Shown piece after piece: positions 1 through 7,240 of a stretch of 64,000 bases of DNA. The stretch spans positions 310,001 to 374,000 of the forward strand of contig NZ_VFNH01000002.1 of NCBI RefSeq assembly GCF_006715485.1, in the 5' to 3' direction. Positions within the stretch are counted from its first letter, which is position 1. Each line of letters starts with the position of its first letter. Origin of the DNA: Herbaspirillum sp. SJZ107. Lineage in GTDB: Bacteria; Pseudomonadota; Gammaproteobacteria; Burkholderiales; Burkholderiaceae_D. The notes below the pieces were generated by a model. The model did not search any database. It saw nothing but the letters and a program-made list of their open reading frames with translations, and had not been told where the DNA came from. The translations under genes were made by a program, and so were the position numbers.

Positions 1-150
1 CATCGCGAGTTCGACATCGTCCGAAATGCAGTTGGTCAGCCGGACGTCGCCTGTTCGTTCCTGCTTGCCCTGTGTATCCGTCAAGTACCGCACGAGGCTG
101 GCGAAGCCGCTCTTCTTCACTATGTGCATCGGAATATGTTTGGCGATCAT
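1..150 (-). CDS. traI: TraI-like conjugative relaxase, N-terminal part (cut by window edge)
   Basis: The ATG at 150 on the minus strand opens a frame that runs off the window. The first 50 residues begin MIAKHIPMHIVKKSGFASLV and continue with a YLTD and an R-L-T-N-C stretch. This closely follows the start of RP4 (IncP) TraI, the MOB-P relaxase that nicks oriT and stays covalently bound to the 5' end. The catalytic tyrosine region near residue 22 of RP4 TraI corresponds to VRYLTD here, so a tyrosine is present. The gene lies directly downstream of traJ in the same direction, as in IncP plasmids. Whether it is full length cannot be seen. Confidence 0.88.
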   Translation of the reverse strand, partial: MIAKHIPMHIVKKSGFASLVRYLTDTQGKQERTGDVRLTNCISDDVELAM

Positions 151-172
151 GATTAGCCCAGAGTTTTAGCCG

Positions 173-547
173 CTAAAGCTCTTGACGCTCTGCTTGCGGA
201 ATTACCACGGAACGGATTACTGCACGCAGCTCGTCCTGCACTGCTTCAGTCTTCCTCAGGAGCGCACGGATGGTCGATTCGCCGAAGGCTGCAGTACGCT
301 CGTCGTTGGTCAACCACAGCTTGAGCAGCCCACCCAGGCGGCCGAGGTCGCCATTGATGCGGATGAGCTCCTCGACGCACTGATGGTCCAGTATGCCCCG
401 CACCTCATAACCTAGCCCTACAGTCAGAAGGTAGGTCGACAGGCTCCTGTGGGCAGCCACTGCATTTGCCTGTAGCTGTGCGCGCTCGTCCGGCAGGCAA
501 TACACCTTGACGGGAGGGCTGTTCCTCCGCGTGCGGTTATTTTCCAT
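173..547 (-). CDS. traJ: TraJ-like oriT-binding relaxosome protein
   Basis: The 124-aa protein matches RP4 TraJ (123 aa) along its length: an N-terminal R-x-SPPVKVYCLPDER ribbon-helix-helix segment, then SLSTYLLTVG and the strongly conserved RINGDLGRLGGLLKLWLT block. In IncP plasmids TraJ binds the oriT inverted-repeat arm next to nic and recruits TraI. The start ATG at 547 is preceded by GAGGTGA at good spacing. It reads away from oriT (621-705) and is followed after 22 bp by traI, reproducing the RP4 oriT-traJ-traI order. The divergent traK that RP4 carries on the other side of oriT is not present. Confidence 0.92.
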   Translation of the reverse strand: MENNRTRRNSPPVKVYCLPDERAQLQANAVAAHRSLSTYLLTVGLGYEVRGILDHQCVEELIRINGDLGRLGGLLKLWLTNDERTAAFGESTIRALLRKTEAVQDELRAVIRSVVIPQAERQEL

Positions 548-620
548 CGTTCACCTCGCTTGTGGACGGCGCCAGCCGGCTGGCCTCGCAGAGCAGGATT
601 CCCGTTGAGCACGAAGTGCG

Positions 621-705
621 AATAAGGATAGGTGAAGTAGGCCCACACGCGTCGCGTGTGGGCCTACTTCACCTATCCTGCCCGACTCTGCGAGTCGATT
701 ACGCC
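621..705 (+). other. oriT: IncP/RP4-type origin of transfer (oriT) with predicted nic site
   Basis: The sequence CTACTTCACCTATCCTGCCC at 664-683 matches the RP4 oriT nic region. By analogy the relaxase nick falls between G680 and C681 on the plus strand. The right arm GTGGGCCTACTTCACC is the RP4 TraJ-binding arm. The arms at 625-651 and 653-679 are a perfect 27-bp inverted repeat separated by one base, so the palindrome reaches to one base short of nic; the RP4 repeat is shorter and imperfect. The minus strand therefore also carries CACCTATCCTT, a near-copy of the nic hexamer. The site sits 74 bp upstream of traJ. Confidence 0.9.
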
Positions 706-750
706 AAGACAGGATACTGATCGGCTTTCGATTTTTCCTCGACTGGATCA

Positions 751-1094
751 ATGAAACTCATCGTTTATATCGAAGCGATACATCGCGCTGGCACACCAAA
801 ATGTGCGCCTACTTAGGGAGCGTCGACCTTAAGCCCGGTGGCGAGTCGGCGCTGGCACCTACGCAAAGTTCAATCAGGGTGGCAGGGCGATTCCACAATG
901 TCGGACACTGCGGGTCGTGACAGTTAGTGACTTTTCCAAATTGACAGGATGCTATGCTGGATCCAACGGCCGGGTTCGGCCAGAAGCCGCCTCTAAGCTT
1001 GCTATTCTTTGTACGTGAAGAACTACTATTGACGTTGCTTAGGTAGCGCCCGCTACACTAGTATCATGGGCTTTTTTACTGATCAGGTACCGCC
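751..1094. other. Non-coding interval with repeat copy A
   Basis: No convincing gene is visible. traK, which occupies this side of oriT in RP4, is absent: the short frame opening with ATG at 751 ends after about 17 codons. Positions 898-992 hold a copy of the island's palindromic intergenic repeat, with the core GATGCTATGCTGGAT and the right end CGGCCAGAAGC. The last 80 bp before 1095 would have to hold the promoter of the NYN gene. Confidence 0.5.
898..992 (+). repeat. Dispersed palindromic intergenic repeat, copy A
   Basis: It shares with copies near 2,080, 4,160 and 10,530 the order GACAG-TTAGTGACTTTTCCAA, then the core ATGCTATGCTGG, then a CGGCCAGAAGC right end. The left arm is degenerate compared with the copy at 4,160. 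Confidence 0.6.
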
Positions 1095-1868
1095 ATGGGC
1101 ACCACGCAAAATGCTGTCGAACCGCGCGTCGCGGTGTTTGTCGACTGCGACAACACCAGTCCGGAAATACTGGACTATGCATTGAAGATCGCGTCGCAGT
1201 TTGGCCGGATCGTTCTGCGCCGCGGCTATGGCAACCACACGACGCTCGCCAAGACCTGGCAGGAAGCGCTGGTCGAAAAGGCGTTCACGCCCTGTTTGCA
1301 ATTCCAATACGCTGCCGGTAAAAACACGTCCGACATCGCTCTCGGACTCGATGCCCTGGAAGCGATGTTCGACGGCCGCATCGACCGGTTTTGCCTTGTC
1401 ACCAGCGATTCAGACTTTGCTTATCTGTGCAGGAAACTGCGTGAGCGTGGCGCGACCGTATCGATCGTTGGCGAGGCGAAGACGCCAGCGGCCCTAAGGA
1501 ATGCCAGTGACCAGTTCTTCGAATGGGCGCACGCCCATATGGAACCGGACCATTCTCCGGACTTGCGGCCGCCCTCGCCAGTTGCCGGTTCCTGCAAGAA
1601 AACCGTTATCAAGCGCCGGCCCAGGTTTGTGGTCGATGCGGTGGCGCTTCTAGCTGGGCCGACCGCCGATGGCCAGGTGCATTTGTCGGCGTTGGGCCAG
1701 TACCTGAAGCGTACCGACCCCGCCTTCTCACCGGCCGTGTACGGCTACTCGGGCCTCGCGGACATGCTGAAGACCTACGATTTGCTGGTGCTCACGAAGG
1801 CGGAAGGCGGCCACTACACCGTCGAGCTAGCGCCTGGCGATATGACCAGCGTCGCGTCCCGCGTCTGA
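1095..1868 (+). CDS. NYN-domain (PIN-like) ribonuclease with C-terminal LOTUS/OST-HTH domain
   Basis: The 257-aa protein begins with an NYN domain (about residues 10-140): the VAVFVDCDNTS motif carries the first acidic residues, and LVTSDSDFAYLCRKLRE carries the second acidic pair that would bind metal. A linker follows, and residues about 175-250 read as an OST-HTH/LOTUS winged helix (VHLSALGQYLKRTDPAFSPAVYGY within it). NYN-LOTUS proteins are predicted RNases or RNA-binding proteins, and bacterial members are often found in accessory islands. No operon partner is evident: repeats flank it on both sides. A weak AGGT lies upstream of the ATG. The function in this cell is unknown; an RNA-targeting defence or toxin role is only a possibility. 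Confidence 0.85.
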   Translation: MGTTQNAVEPRVAVFVDCDNTSPEILDYALKIASQFGRIVLRRGYGNHTTLAKTWQEALVEKAFTPCLQFQYAAGKNTSDIALGLDALEAMFDGRIDRFCLVTSDSDFAYLCRKLRERGATVSIVGEAKTPAALRNASDQFFEWAHAHMEPDHSPDLRPPSPVAGSCKKTVIKRRPRFVVDAVALLAGPTADGQVHLSALGQYLKRTDPAFSPAVYGYSGLADMLKTYDLLVLTKAEGGHYTVELAPGDMTSVASRV

Positions 1869-2268
1869 TGAGAGGACGCCATGAACCGGCCCGGCGGTTC
1901 GATCCATTCCTGCGGCCCCCATAGATCCCGATTGGTCTGCAATTCGGACGGCTTAGCGTAATTAGCAACAGTTACGCCGGCCTATAAGCCCTAGCGGGAA
2001 CTCGTGACCGTATCCGATGGTTAAGTGCAGCAGGAAGTAGCGCTGCGACGAGGGCCGGTAATTCCATCGACAGCAGGCGATCACGACAGTCGGATATCTT
2101 TTCAGCTCGGCAACATGTTAGCTGACGCGACCGGCCGGAATCGGACCAAGAGCGGACGTTAGAAGTACTGTTTGAACCGTCGAGGCACAAGATTGAAAGA
2201 ATACTTCGACACTTTGGCCCATATCACGTCTGCAATGGGTCGGTAAAGAAATCCCAACAGAGAAAAAT
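1869..2268. other. Non-coding interval with repeat copy B
   Basis: No supportable gene. The interval includes the second copy of the dispersed repeat (2076-2160). The remainder shows no similarity I recognise. Confidence 0.4.
2076..2160 (+). repeat. Dispersed palindromic intergenic repeat, copy B
   Basis: Carries GACAGTCGG, then CTTTTCAGCTCGGCAACATG, then the right end GGCCGGAATCGGACCAAGAGC followed within a few bases by GCGGACGTTAG. This is the same order as in copies A and C. The left arm is poorly conserved. Confidence 0.6.
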
Positions 2269-2970
2269 ATGTCGTCAAAAGAACGGAACTTCGAGATCGC
2301 CTACCTTATCGAGAAGCACATGAACGGGAACAGTAATGATGTGGCATTCAAGTATCGTGGAGTTCTCTGCTTTGATCACCTCTTCGCCTACACCCAGAGT
2401 TTTGACAAACCTGCGGGCATGGTCTGTGACCACGACGCAATTACGGATACTGCTCTGTGGCTATCCTCGTATCTCGCCCATTGGGGCATGTTCAGAGGAA
2501 GCAGCAAGTTGAAGGAAACGAACATCGTTTTCTTCAAGGATCTCGTGACCGAACTGCTGCATTCTAAGACGGGAATATTGAACACGATCGCCCACCTGCA
2601 GTTCCACGAACTTGCTACGGTCGATGCGGTGGTGCTCGATAACATATTCCACCGGATTGCGACGGTCTTACAAAAAGTTAATGTGACACCGACCGGAACA
2701 CTTCTCAGTAAGGTCATTCTCGGCCTGACACACAACGTTCCCGGGTACGACCGCTATTTCGTGGCTGGTATCAAACAGTTGCAATCTGAAGGCAGGATCG
2801 ATAGAAGAGTAGGTCCCAAGCTGACCGGCAAAAACGTTATCGCGCTTTCCGAATGGTATGCCGAGCGCGATTGGCCGGTGGTGAAAAGCCCAGTCAACGG
2901 TCTTCCATTGCCTTCTGGGCGTTTAGTTGACATGGTGCTCAATCAATACGGGCGCGATAACGCCGCCTGA
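2269..2970 (+). CDS. Unknown protein of 233 aa
   Basis: I do not recognise a family. The protein is soluble and mixed in composition, with no signal peptide or membrane segment. It contains an aromatic-rich central part (HWGMFRGSSKLKETNIVFFK) and an SEWYAERDWP segment near the C-terminus. Its start at 2269 has a purine-rich AGAGAAAAAT just upstream. It is the only gene between repeat copy B and the PLD-like gene, in the same orientation as its neighbours. An ordinary length, a clean open frame and normal amino-acid use make it a credible gene. The island context suggests accessory function, nothing more precise. Confidence 0.7.
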   Translation: MSSKERNFEIAYLIEKHMNGNSNDVAFKYRGVLCFDHLFAYTQSFDKPAGMVCDHDAITDTALWLSSYLAHWGMFRGSSKLKETNIVFFKDLVTELLHSKTGILNTIAHLQFHELATVDAVVLDNIFHRIATVLQKVNVTPTGTLLSKVILGLTHNVPGYDRYFVAGIKQLQSEGRIDRRVGPKLTGKNVIALSEWYAERDWPVVKSPVNGLPLPSGRLVDMVLNQYGRDNAA

Positions 2971-3159
2971 AGCGCCGTTTGTCGCACACTGCGTATTGAT
3001 TAGCACTTCCCGCATATATGGAGCTGGCGGACGGTTAGGTGTGCAGCAATAAAGCGTTCTCAAAACGTCATGTAGCAGGCTGAATTTCCCACATTTAATG
3101 CCGCGAACGATACAATTTCCTGGTCAATTTCCGTCTAATACAACTGCTGAGGCATAACT

Positions 3160-4071
3160 ATGTTCTTGGAATCCGGCCGCGCGATTGCCGCGCAGGTCCA
3201 ACTTCTGGTCGACCAGGAAGTCGTGCAACCGGTACGCTTCGCGGTTGCGTTTTGGGGAGCTGGGGCCGACTTTAAGCTACGGGGTGCATGCCGAATCATC
3301 TGCGACCTCGCCTCCGGCATGTGCAACCCGGCCGTCATCGCGTCATTGCTCGACCGGGACAATACTGTCGTTCTTCAACTTGCAGGCCTGCACGCTAAAG
3401 TTGTGGTCGGCTCGGCTGGTGCGGTAATTTCGTCTGCGAACATGTCCACTAATGGTCTTGGCGCCGAGGGAGCTGACGCCAGCGGCACTATTGAAGCGGG
3501 CTATTTTGTCACTCCTAGCACGTCCGACCATCGGCGGGTCGCCGCATGGTTTGAGGAACAATGGGCACAAGCGACTCTCATTTCGCAGGACGATCTCACT
3601 GCGGCGGCGATGCGATGGGCAGATCGCAACCGTGAAATGCCTGCACTGGAGACTATATCCGACCGTTCGTCGTTTTCATCTTTTTCCATCGATCCTGGCA
3701 TGCTGCTAGAACCGCACATTGACCCACAAGACCGTCTAGCCGCTGTCAAGCCGCTCGTTTTCAATGTACTTAAGGAAACCCTTCCTGATCTCGATCGCCG
3801 TCGTCTGGGTAAGATTGCGACCTGGGCCTGCCATCTCCTGTTGAACCGGGCTGGCATGATGCAGGAACATGGACCAGGAGACGGCGAGGCGCGTGGTCTT
3901 GCCGATGATGCGTGGATCTACGGCCGTTTCGGCACTACAAAGCGCGCGGAAACGCTCACCAGCGTCGCGGCGTTGTTGGCATCGATCAGTCGTTCGACGT
4001 TCTTCTCACGAGACATCAGGCGCGCAGCTGCCGAAGCGTTGCGGGAAATAGGCAACGATGGCTACCGCTAA
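3160..4071 (+). CDS. PLD-like (phospholipase D superfamily) protein with incomplete HKD motif
   Basis: The 303-aa protein has an N-terminal segment typical of the PLD-like nuclease fold: a VRFAVAFWG strand, then about residue 80 the LHAKVVVGSAGAVISSANMS block. This corresponds to the HxK(x4)D...GSxN catalytic signature. The H and K are present and the SSAN serine/asparagine is conserved, but the aspartate position is not Asp. Only one motif is seen, so an active enzyme would need a dimer, as in the Nuc/BfiI type. The C-terminal 120 residues are unassigned. Such proteins occur with restriction and defence genes. Here it stands between an unknown gene and repeat copy C, so its substrate is open. 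Confidence 0.7.
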   Translation: MFLESGRAIAAQVQLLVDQEVVQPVRFAVAFWGAGADFKLRGACRIICDLASGMCNPAVIASLLDRDNTVVLQLAGLHAKVVVGSAGAVISSANMSTNGLGAEGADASGTIEAGYFVTPSTSDHRRVAAWFEEQWAQATLISQDDLTAAAMRWADRNREMPALETISDRSSFSSFSIDPGMLLEPHIDPQDRLAAVKPLVFNVLKETLPDLDRRRLGKIATWACHLLLNRAGMMQEHGPGDGEARGLADDAWIYGRFGTTKRAETLTSVAALLASISRSTFFSRDIRRAAAEALREIGNDGYR

Positions 4072-4159
4072 TGACCGATTACGCGGAGACGCAACGTAAT
4101 GCGTGCCGGCGCCGCGGGCCAACAGATCAATGCCGCATTGCCCGTGTACACCGACAGAT

Positions 4160-4274
4160 TGCAGTGTCCGCTTTGGGTCGGTTGCAGACGTTCGTGACAC
4201 TTCGCTAGATTTTCCAACTCAGCAACATGCTATGCTGGCCCGACCGTCTGCAATCGGCCAGAAGCGGTCGTTGT
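4160..4274 (+). repeat. Dispersed palindromic intergenic repeat, copy C (best-preserved copy)
   Basis: The arms at 4163-4191 and 4245-4273 are 29 bp each and pair imperfectly. The left arm contains CCGCTTTGGGTCGGTTGCAG; the right arm contains CTGCAATCGGCCAGAAGCGG. They enclose the core GCAACATGCTATGCTGG, which is shared with the copies near 0.9 and 10.5 kb. It lies between the PLD-like and GIY-YIG genes. Its general form (about 115 bp, palindromic, between single-gene units) recalls a cassette recombination site, but the canonical integron core GTTRRRY is not present at the ends. Confidence 0.7.
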
Positions 4275-4295
4275 AAATAGGTGAGAAGAGGTTAT

Positions 4296-5381
4296 ATGCC
4301 GTACTACCGCGTCACCTACTATATCTACTTGCATCGCCGCCTCGACACTGGCGACGTCTTTTATGTAGGTAAGGGGACGAAAAGTCAGAAGCACCAGTAC
4401 CAACGCGCTTACGAAAAGAAGCGCAGAAGTGCTCTCTGGTCGCGCATTGTCGCCAAGGCGAACTACCAAGTCGAAATTATTGCTGAATTCTTTGCCGAAG
4501 AAGACTGCTTCGCCATGGAGCGGGAGCTCATCGCCCTTTATCGTAGGCGATACGACGGTGGCACCTTGTGCAACTTGACCTTAGGTGGCGATGGACTTAG
4601 TGGCCTCACCCCAAGTGAGGCAACCAAGCAGAAGCTTCGTGAAGCCAATTCGGGTGAAAAGCACATTAACTGGGGTAAGAAGCTGTCTGAGGAGACACGG
4701 CGCAAGAAATCCGAGTCGATGAAAAACAGCGACAAGAACTTACGCGGCAAGAAGTTGCCAGAATGGTGGAAGGATAGAATTCGCGCCACTAAATTCGGCG
4801 AAGCTAACCCCATGTTTGGCCGCACCGGCGAGCAAAGCAAAATGTCTCGCAAGGTTATGAATTTCGAAACCGGCGAAATTTATGCCAGCGTCACCTTGGC
4901 CGCCAAAGCAATTGGCATGCCGATGAAGACGCTCTACAACCGGATGGTGAAAGACAAGAAACACGGCACCAGTGCCACTGTCATGCGCTTCGTGGGGGAG
5001 GGCCGGTCCAATGAATTTACACCGGAACATAAGAAAGCCATTTCGAAGGCGCGCCAAGGATACGTGCCATCTCCAGAGCAGGTAGCCCGGCATTCCCGGT
5101 TTATGTCCGGTCCAAGCAACCCGCTTCGTGGCAGGAAGCGGTCAAAGTCTTTCACCGAGAAGGTTTCCCGTGGCAATCACCCTGCAGCCAAGAAGGTGAT
5201 TGATCTGTCCACCGGAGTTGTGTACGGCTGTATCAAGGATGCAGCAAAAGCAGTCGGGGTTGGCAGCAATACCGTTTCCTCTTGGCTCAATGGAAAAACC
5301 CCCAATCCCACGTCATTGTCATTCATCACAAATGACGTCCAAGCGCTGGACCCGCCCTCCCACCTAGATAAGATTACGTGA
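4296..5381 (+). CDS. GIY-YIG nuclease with NUMOD modules (homing-endonuclease type)
   Basis: The N-terminal 95 residues form a GIY-YIG domain of the TGDVFYVGKG type, with the distal Arg region (WSRIVAK), the catalytic-Glu helix (FAMERELIALYRR) and the LCNLTLGGDG end block. Then come several NUMOD3-like helices (LSEETRRKKSESMKN, GEANPMFGRTGEQ, TPEHKKAISKARQG) and two NUMOD1/helix-turn-helix units (FETGEIYASVTLAAKAIGM and a later STGVVYGCIKDAAKAVGVG). These modules bind DNA in phage-type homing endonucleases. An upstream GTG at 4281 is in frame, but AGAAGAGG sits a few bases before ATG 4296, so I use the latter. It is free-standing, with no intron or intein around it. Confidence 0.88.
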   Translation: MPYYRVTYYIYLHRRLDTGDVFYVGKGTKSQKHQYQRAYEKKRRSALWSRIVAKANYQVEIIAEFFAEEDCFAMERELIALYRRRYDGGTLCNLTLGGDGLSGLTPSEATKQKLREANSGEKHINWGKKLSEETRRKKSESMKNSDKNLRGKKLPEWWKDRIRATKFGEANPMFGRTGEQSKMSRKVMNFETGEIYASVTLAAKAIGMPMKTLYNRMVKDKKHGTSATVMRFVGEGRSNEFTPEHKKAISKARQGYVPSPEQVARHSRFMSGPSNPLRGRKRSKSFTEKVSRGNHPAAKKVIDLSTGVVYGCIKDAAKAVGVGSNTVSSWLNGKTPNPTSLSFITNDVQALDPPSHLDKIT

Positions 5382-5387
5382 TTAACT

Positions 5388-5440
5388 AACGTCCGTTCTG
5401 GGTCGGTGCAGTCGCGTGTGACAGAGTGTTACTCTTTCAG
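5388..5440 (+). repeat. Truncated copy of the dispersed intergenic repeat, copy E
   Basis: GTCCGTTCTGGGTCGGTGCA followed by a GTGACAG block corresponds to the left half of copy C. It then runs directly into the comM remnant instead of continuing into the core, which marks a recombination junction. Confidence 0.5.
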
Positions 5441-5459
5441 GCCGGCAACCTGGTTCGCG

Positions 5460-5790
5460 ATGCACCGCTGCGCATCGGTGCGCCCGGCTCCTTCATTCTG
5501 CCCCACGCCAGCGACGATGAAGCGGCCTTGGTCGCCGATGCCGCAATGTACCTCACGCGCACCCTACTACGGTGTGCTCGCATTTCACGGCACTCGACGA
5601 CGACTGCCGGCTGCAGCGCCATTGCAGCAAGCATGCGGCGGAGGCGCCGGGTGTACCCCGATTTTCCCGATGTAAAAGGGCAGCAGCATGTCAAACGCGC
5701 ATTGGAAGTGGCCGCTGCCGGCATGCATTCGGCCTTGCTGATTTGCCCGCCAGGCGCTGGCAAGAGCATGCTGGCTGTGTCCCGCGCCTG
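5460..5790 (+). pseudogene. comM: comM (Mg-chelatase-like ATPase) remnant, frameshifted
   Basis: Translating across two reading frames gives consecutive ComM segments: [24 protein letters not shown], then (shifted frame) [16 protein letters not shown], then (first frame again) [20 protein letters not shown] followed by the Walker A stretch [11 protein letters not shown]. In intact ComM/YifB (about 500 aa) these lie between residues about 130 and 230, so only the middle survives, with at least two frameshifts. ComM is a helicase that promotes branch migration in natural transformation. This copy cannot be functional. comM is a known insertion target for resistance islands in Acinetobacter, so its presence in an island may reflect past capture. 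Confidence 0.75.
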
Positions 5791-6094
5791 GAAGAAGTAT
5801 CGCTGGTCCCCTGACTCCACACTATTCGGCTTCCACCAACGCCGAGGCAACCCAGCGCTGCAAGGGACATTCGATGCACACTACAATGCTTGTTTGGGCG
5901 GCTCAGTCCAGCCAAGCTTAAAGCCATTCCTGCACCGCAGGATGCCGTAGTCGCGTGCCTCGTCATATTTCGCTTTGTCGGCGAAGACTTCTCCTCCCTG
6001 CAGGACTACGCACACAACCAAATCCCTATCATCTTCAGATCGAACCGGGCGACTTTAGCCAAGACGGATGGCTGGTAGCCAGTGCACAGCCTTG
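5791..6094. other. Degenerate non-coding stretch
   Basis: No intact gene is seen. On the minus strand, about 5,890-6,000, a short coding-like run ([20 protein letters not shown]) is flanked by stops. It may be the relic of an unidentified gene. Confidence 0.3.
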
Positions 6095-6337
6095 TTAATA
6101 AGGGTTGTCCTCACGCATCCTGTCACGACATTGCTGTAAAGCGGCGATGAGGATGTCGAGCTGAGACTTGCGCGTGGCAAGCGGATACTCGGCTGCAGTA
6201 GATCTTAAAATGTCATGATGATCAATCCAGAACAGTCCATGAGTTTCAAGGAATTCCTGATACTCATCGTCTGACATTCGTGCCATGGTAGGGATGTCTA
6301 CCGCTTCGACCTCGATAGTACCTTTATAAGTTGACAT
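6095..6337 (-). CDS. Small acidic unknown protein (80 aa)
   Basis: MSTYKGTIEVEAVDIP begins a compact acidic protein without a signal peptide or membrane segment. It ends in a helix-rich QLDILIAALQQCRDRMRED tail. An AAAGG six bases before the ATG supports the start. I know no family for it. It lies between degenerate DNA and an IS3 remnant, so it may be a survivor of a larger module. Real expression is plausible but unproven. Confidence 0.5.
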   Translation of the reverse strand: MSTYKGTIEVEAVDIPTMARMSDDEYQEFLETHGLFWIDHHDILRSTAAEYPLATRKSQLDILIAALQQCRDRMREDNPY

Positions 6338-6395
6338 AGATGCCTTTGGTAGGTTGTGAATCGCCCCGGCTTTTGCGGAGGCCGGTTAGTGTGAG

Positions 6396-6563
6396 TCAGG
6401 CCGGGCTGGCTTGACCGCTCAACTGCTTGTAATAGTTTGCCTCAGCTTCGGCTGGCGGTATATAGCCGAGCGGTTCTACCAAGCGGTGATGGTTGAACCA
6501 AGAAACCCATTGCAGCGTGCCCAGTTCTACGGCCTCGTGCGTCTTCCAAAGAGCGTGGCTTAA
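6396..6563 (-). pseudogene. IS3-family transposase (OrfB) C-terminal fragment
   Basis: The minus strand translates to the C-terminus of an IS3-group integrase-core transposase: EAVELGTLQWVSWFNHHRLV, LGYIPPAEAEANYY and a stop soon after KQLSG. This tail follows the catalytic DDE region in IS3 OrfB proteins. Upstream the frame hits a stop and the sequence stops matching, so only about 55 codons remain of roughly 280. It marks past IS activity in the island. Confidence 0.8.
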
Positions 6564-6640
6564 AGCGCCTAAAAAACTTGTTACTTGCCATCATGGCAAC
6601 AAGCTCGTACATTGAGCCATACCGACGGTCAGCTATCGGC

Positions 6641-6791
6641 CTATTGTGTTGAAAAAGTCGAACGGCAACAATTTTTGGTGGTCTCAAACGTCCAACCACT
6701 TTGAGATCGTTCAATAGCGGCGGTTCTGGTAAGTCGAGCCTGACAGGATTTTTGTCCGGCCGTAAACTTGGCCGAGTTTTTCAACAAAATC
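6641..6791. mobile_element. MITE-like element, copy 1
   Basis: The left end CTATTGTGTTGAAAAAGTC is mirrored by a right end GAGTTTTTCAACAAAAT about 150 bp away. A second element with the same termini lies at 11,541-11,702, and internally both share GGCAAC near the left end and a GTTCTG-N-AGTCGAGC stretch in the right half. There is no coding capacity, so a transposase would have to act in trans. The TTGTTGAAAAAGT-type ends resemble those of several DDE-transposon families; I cannot name the parent IS. The right flank reads CGGCCAGCAGCGGACGTAAG, the right end of a dispersed repeat copy. Confidence 0.6.
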
Positions 6792-7240
6792 GGCCAGCAG
6801 CGGACGTAAGCCCCGCGGTTTCGGTTCGTCTATGGCGATGAGCTTGCTGCACTACGTCTAGGTCCCCGTAATCTCTGCGAAAATTACTGCAGGCGATGAT
6901 TGGGCACTTTGAAGAGCTTAGTTGGCACGACAACACTATTCATTTTTTCGCGTTGCACAAGCAGACGATGCCAATGCGGGGATCGATTCATCAACGAGTC
7001 GGGCCGAGCAGGCAGCGTGTGGTCCGCCTGTCGCGCGGGCGGGCGATCGCTGTCGGTAACCGTTACGCCCCAGCAAGCCGTTCTCGTCAGTGCGCTAGAC
7101 GTCGTCCCGCCCTTGTCCTGCCGTACTAGGACAACTAAACCACCCGACGATGGGCGCGACAGCGCATTTTGTTGCATTACGTTAATGCCGCATGAGAAAA
7201 TGCGTACGTTTACCATTCTTTAAAGCGAATTGAGAAACCC
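6792..7240. other. No gene recognised
   Basis: About 450 bp between the MITE-like copy and ravA. Frames exist on both strands at 6,890-7,220, but neither resembles a protein and neither has a ribosome site. The ravA promoter is presumably here. Confidence 0.3.

Noticed and set aside
3028..3045. GGACGGTTAGGT resembling an integron attC core (GTTRRRY)
   Set aside because: Only one isolated match without a pairing partner; the repeated palindromes elsewhere do not have it, so a true integron array is not supported.
6884..7223. Open frames of about 110 codons on both strands upstream of ravA
   Set aside because: They overlap each other, lack ribosome sites and do not resemble proteins; the region is better left as intergenic.
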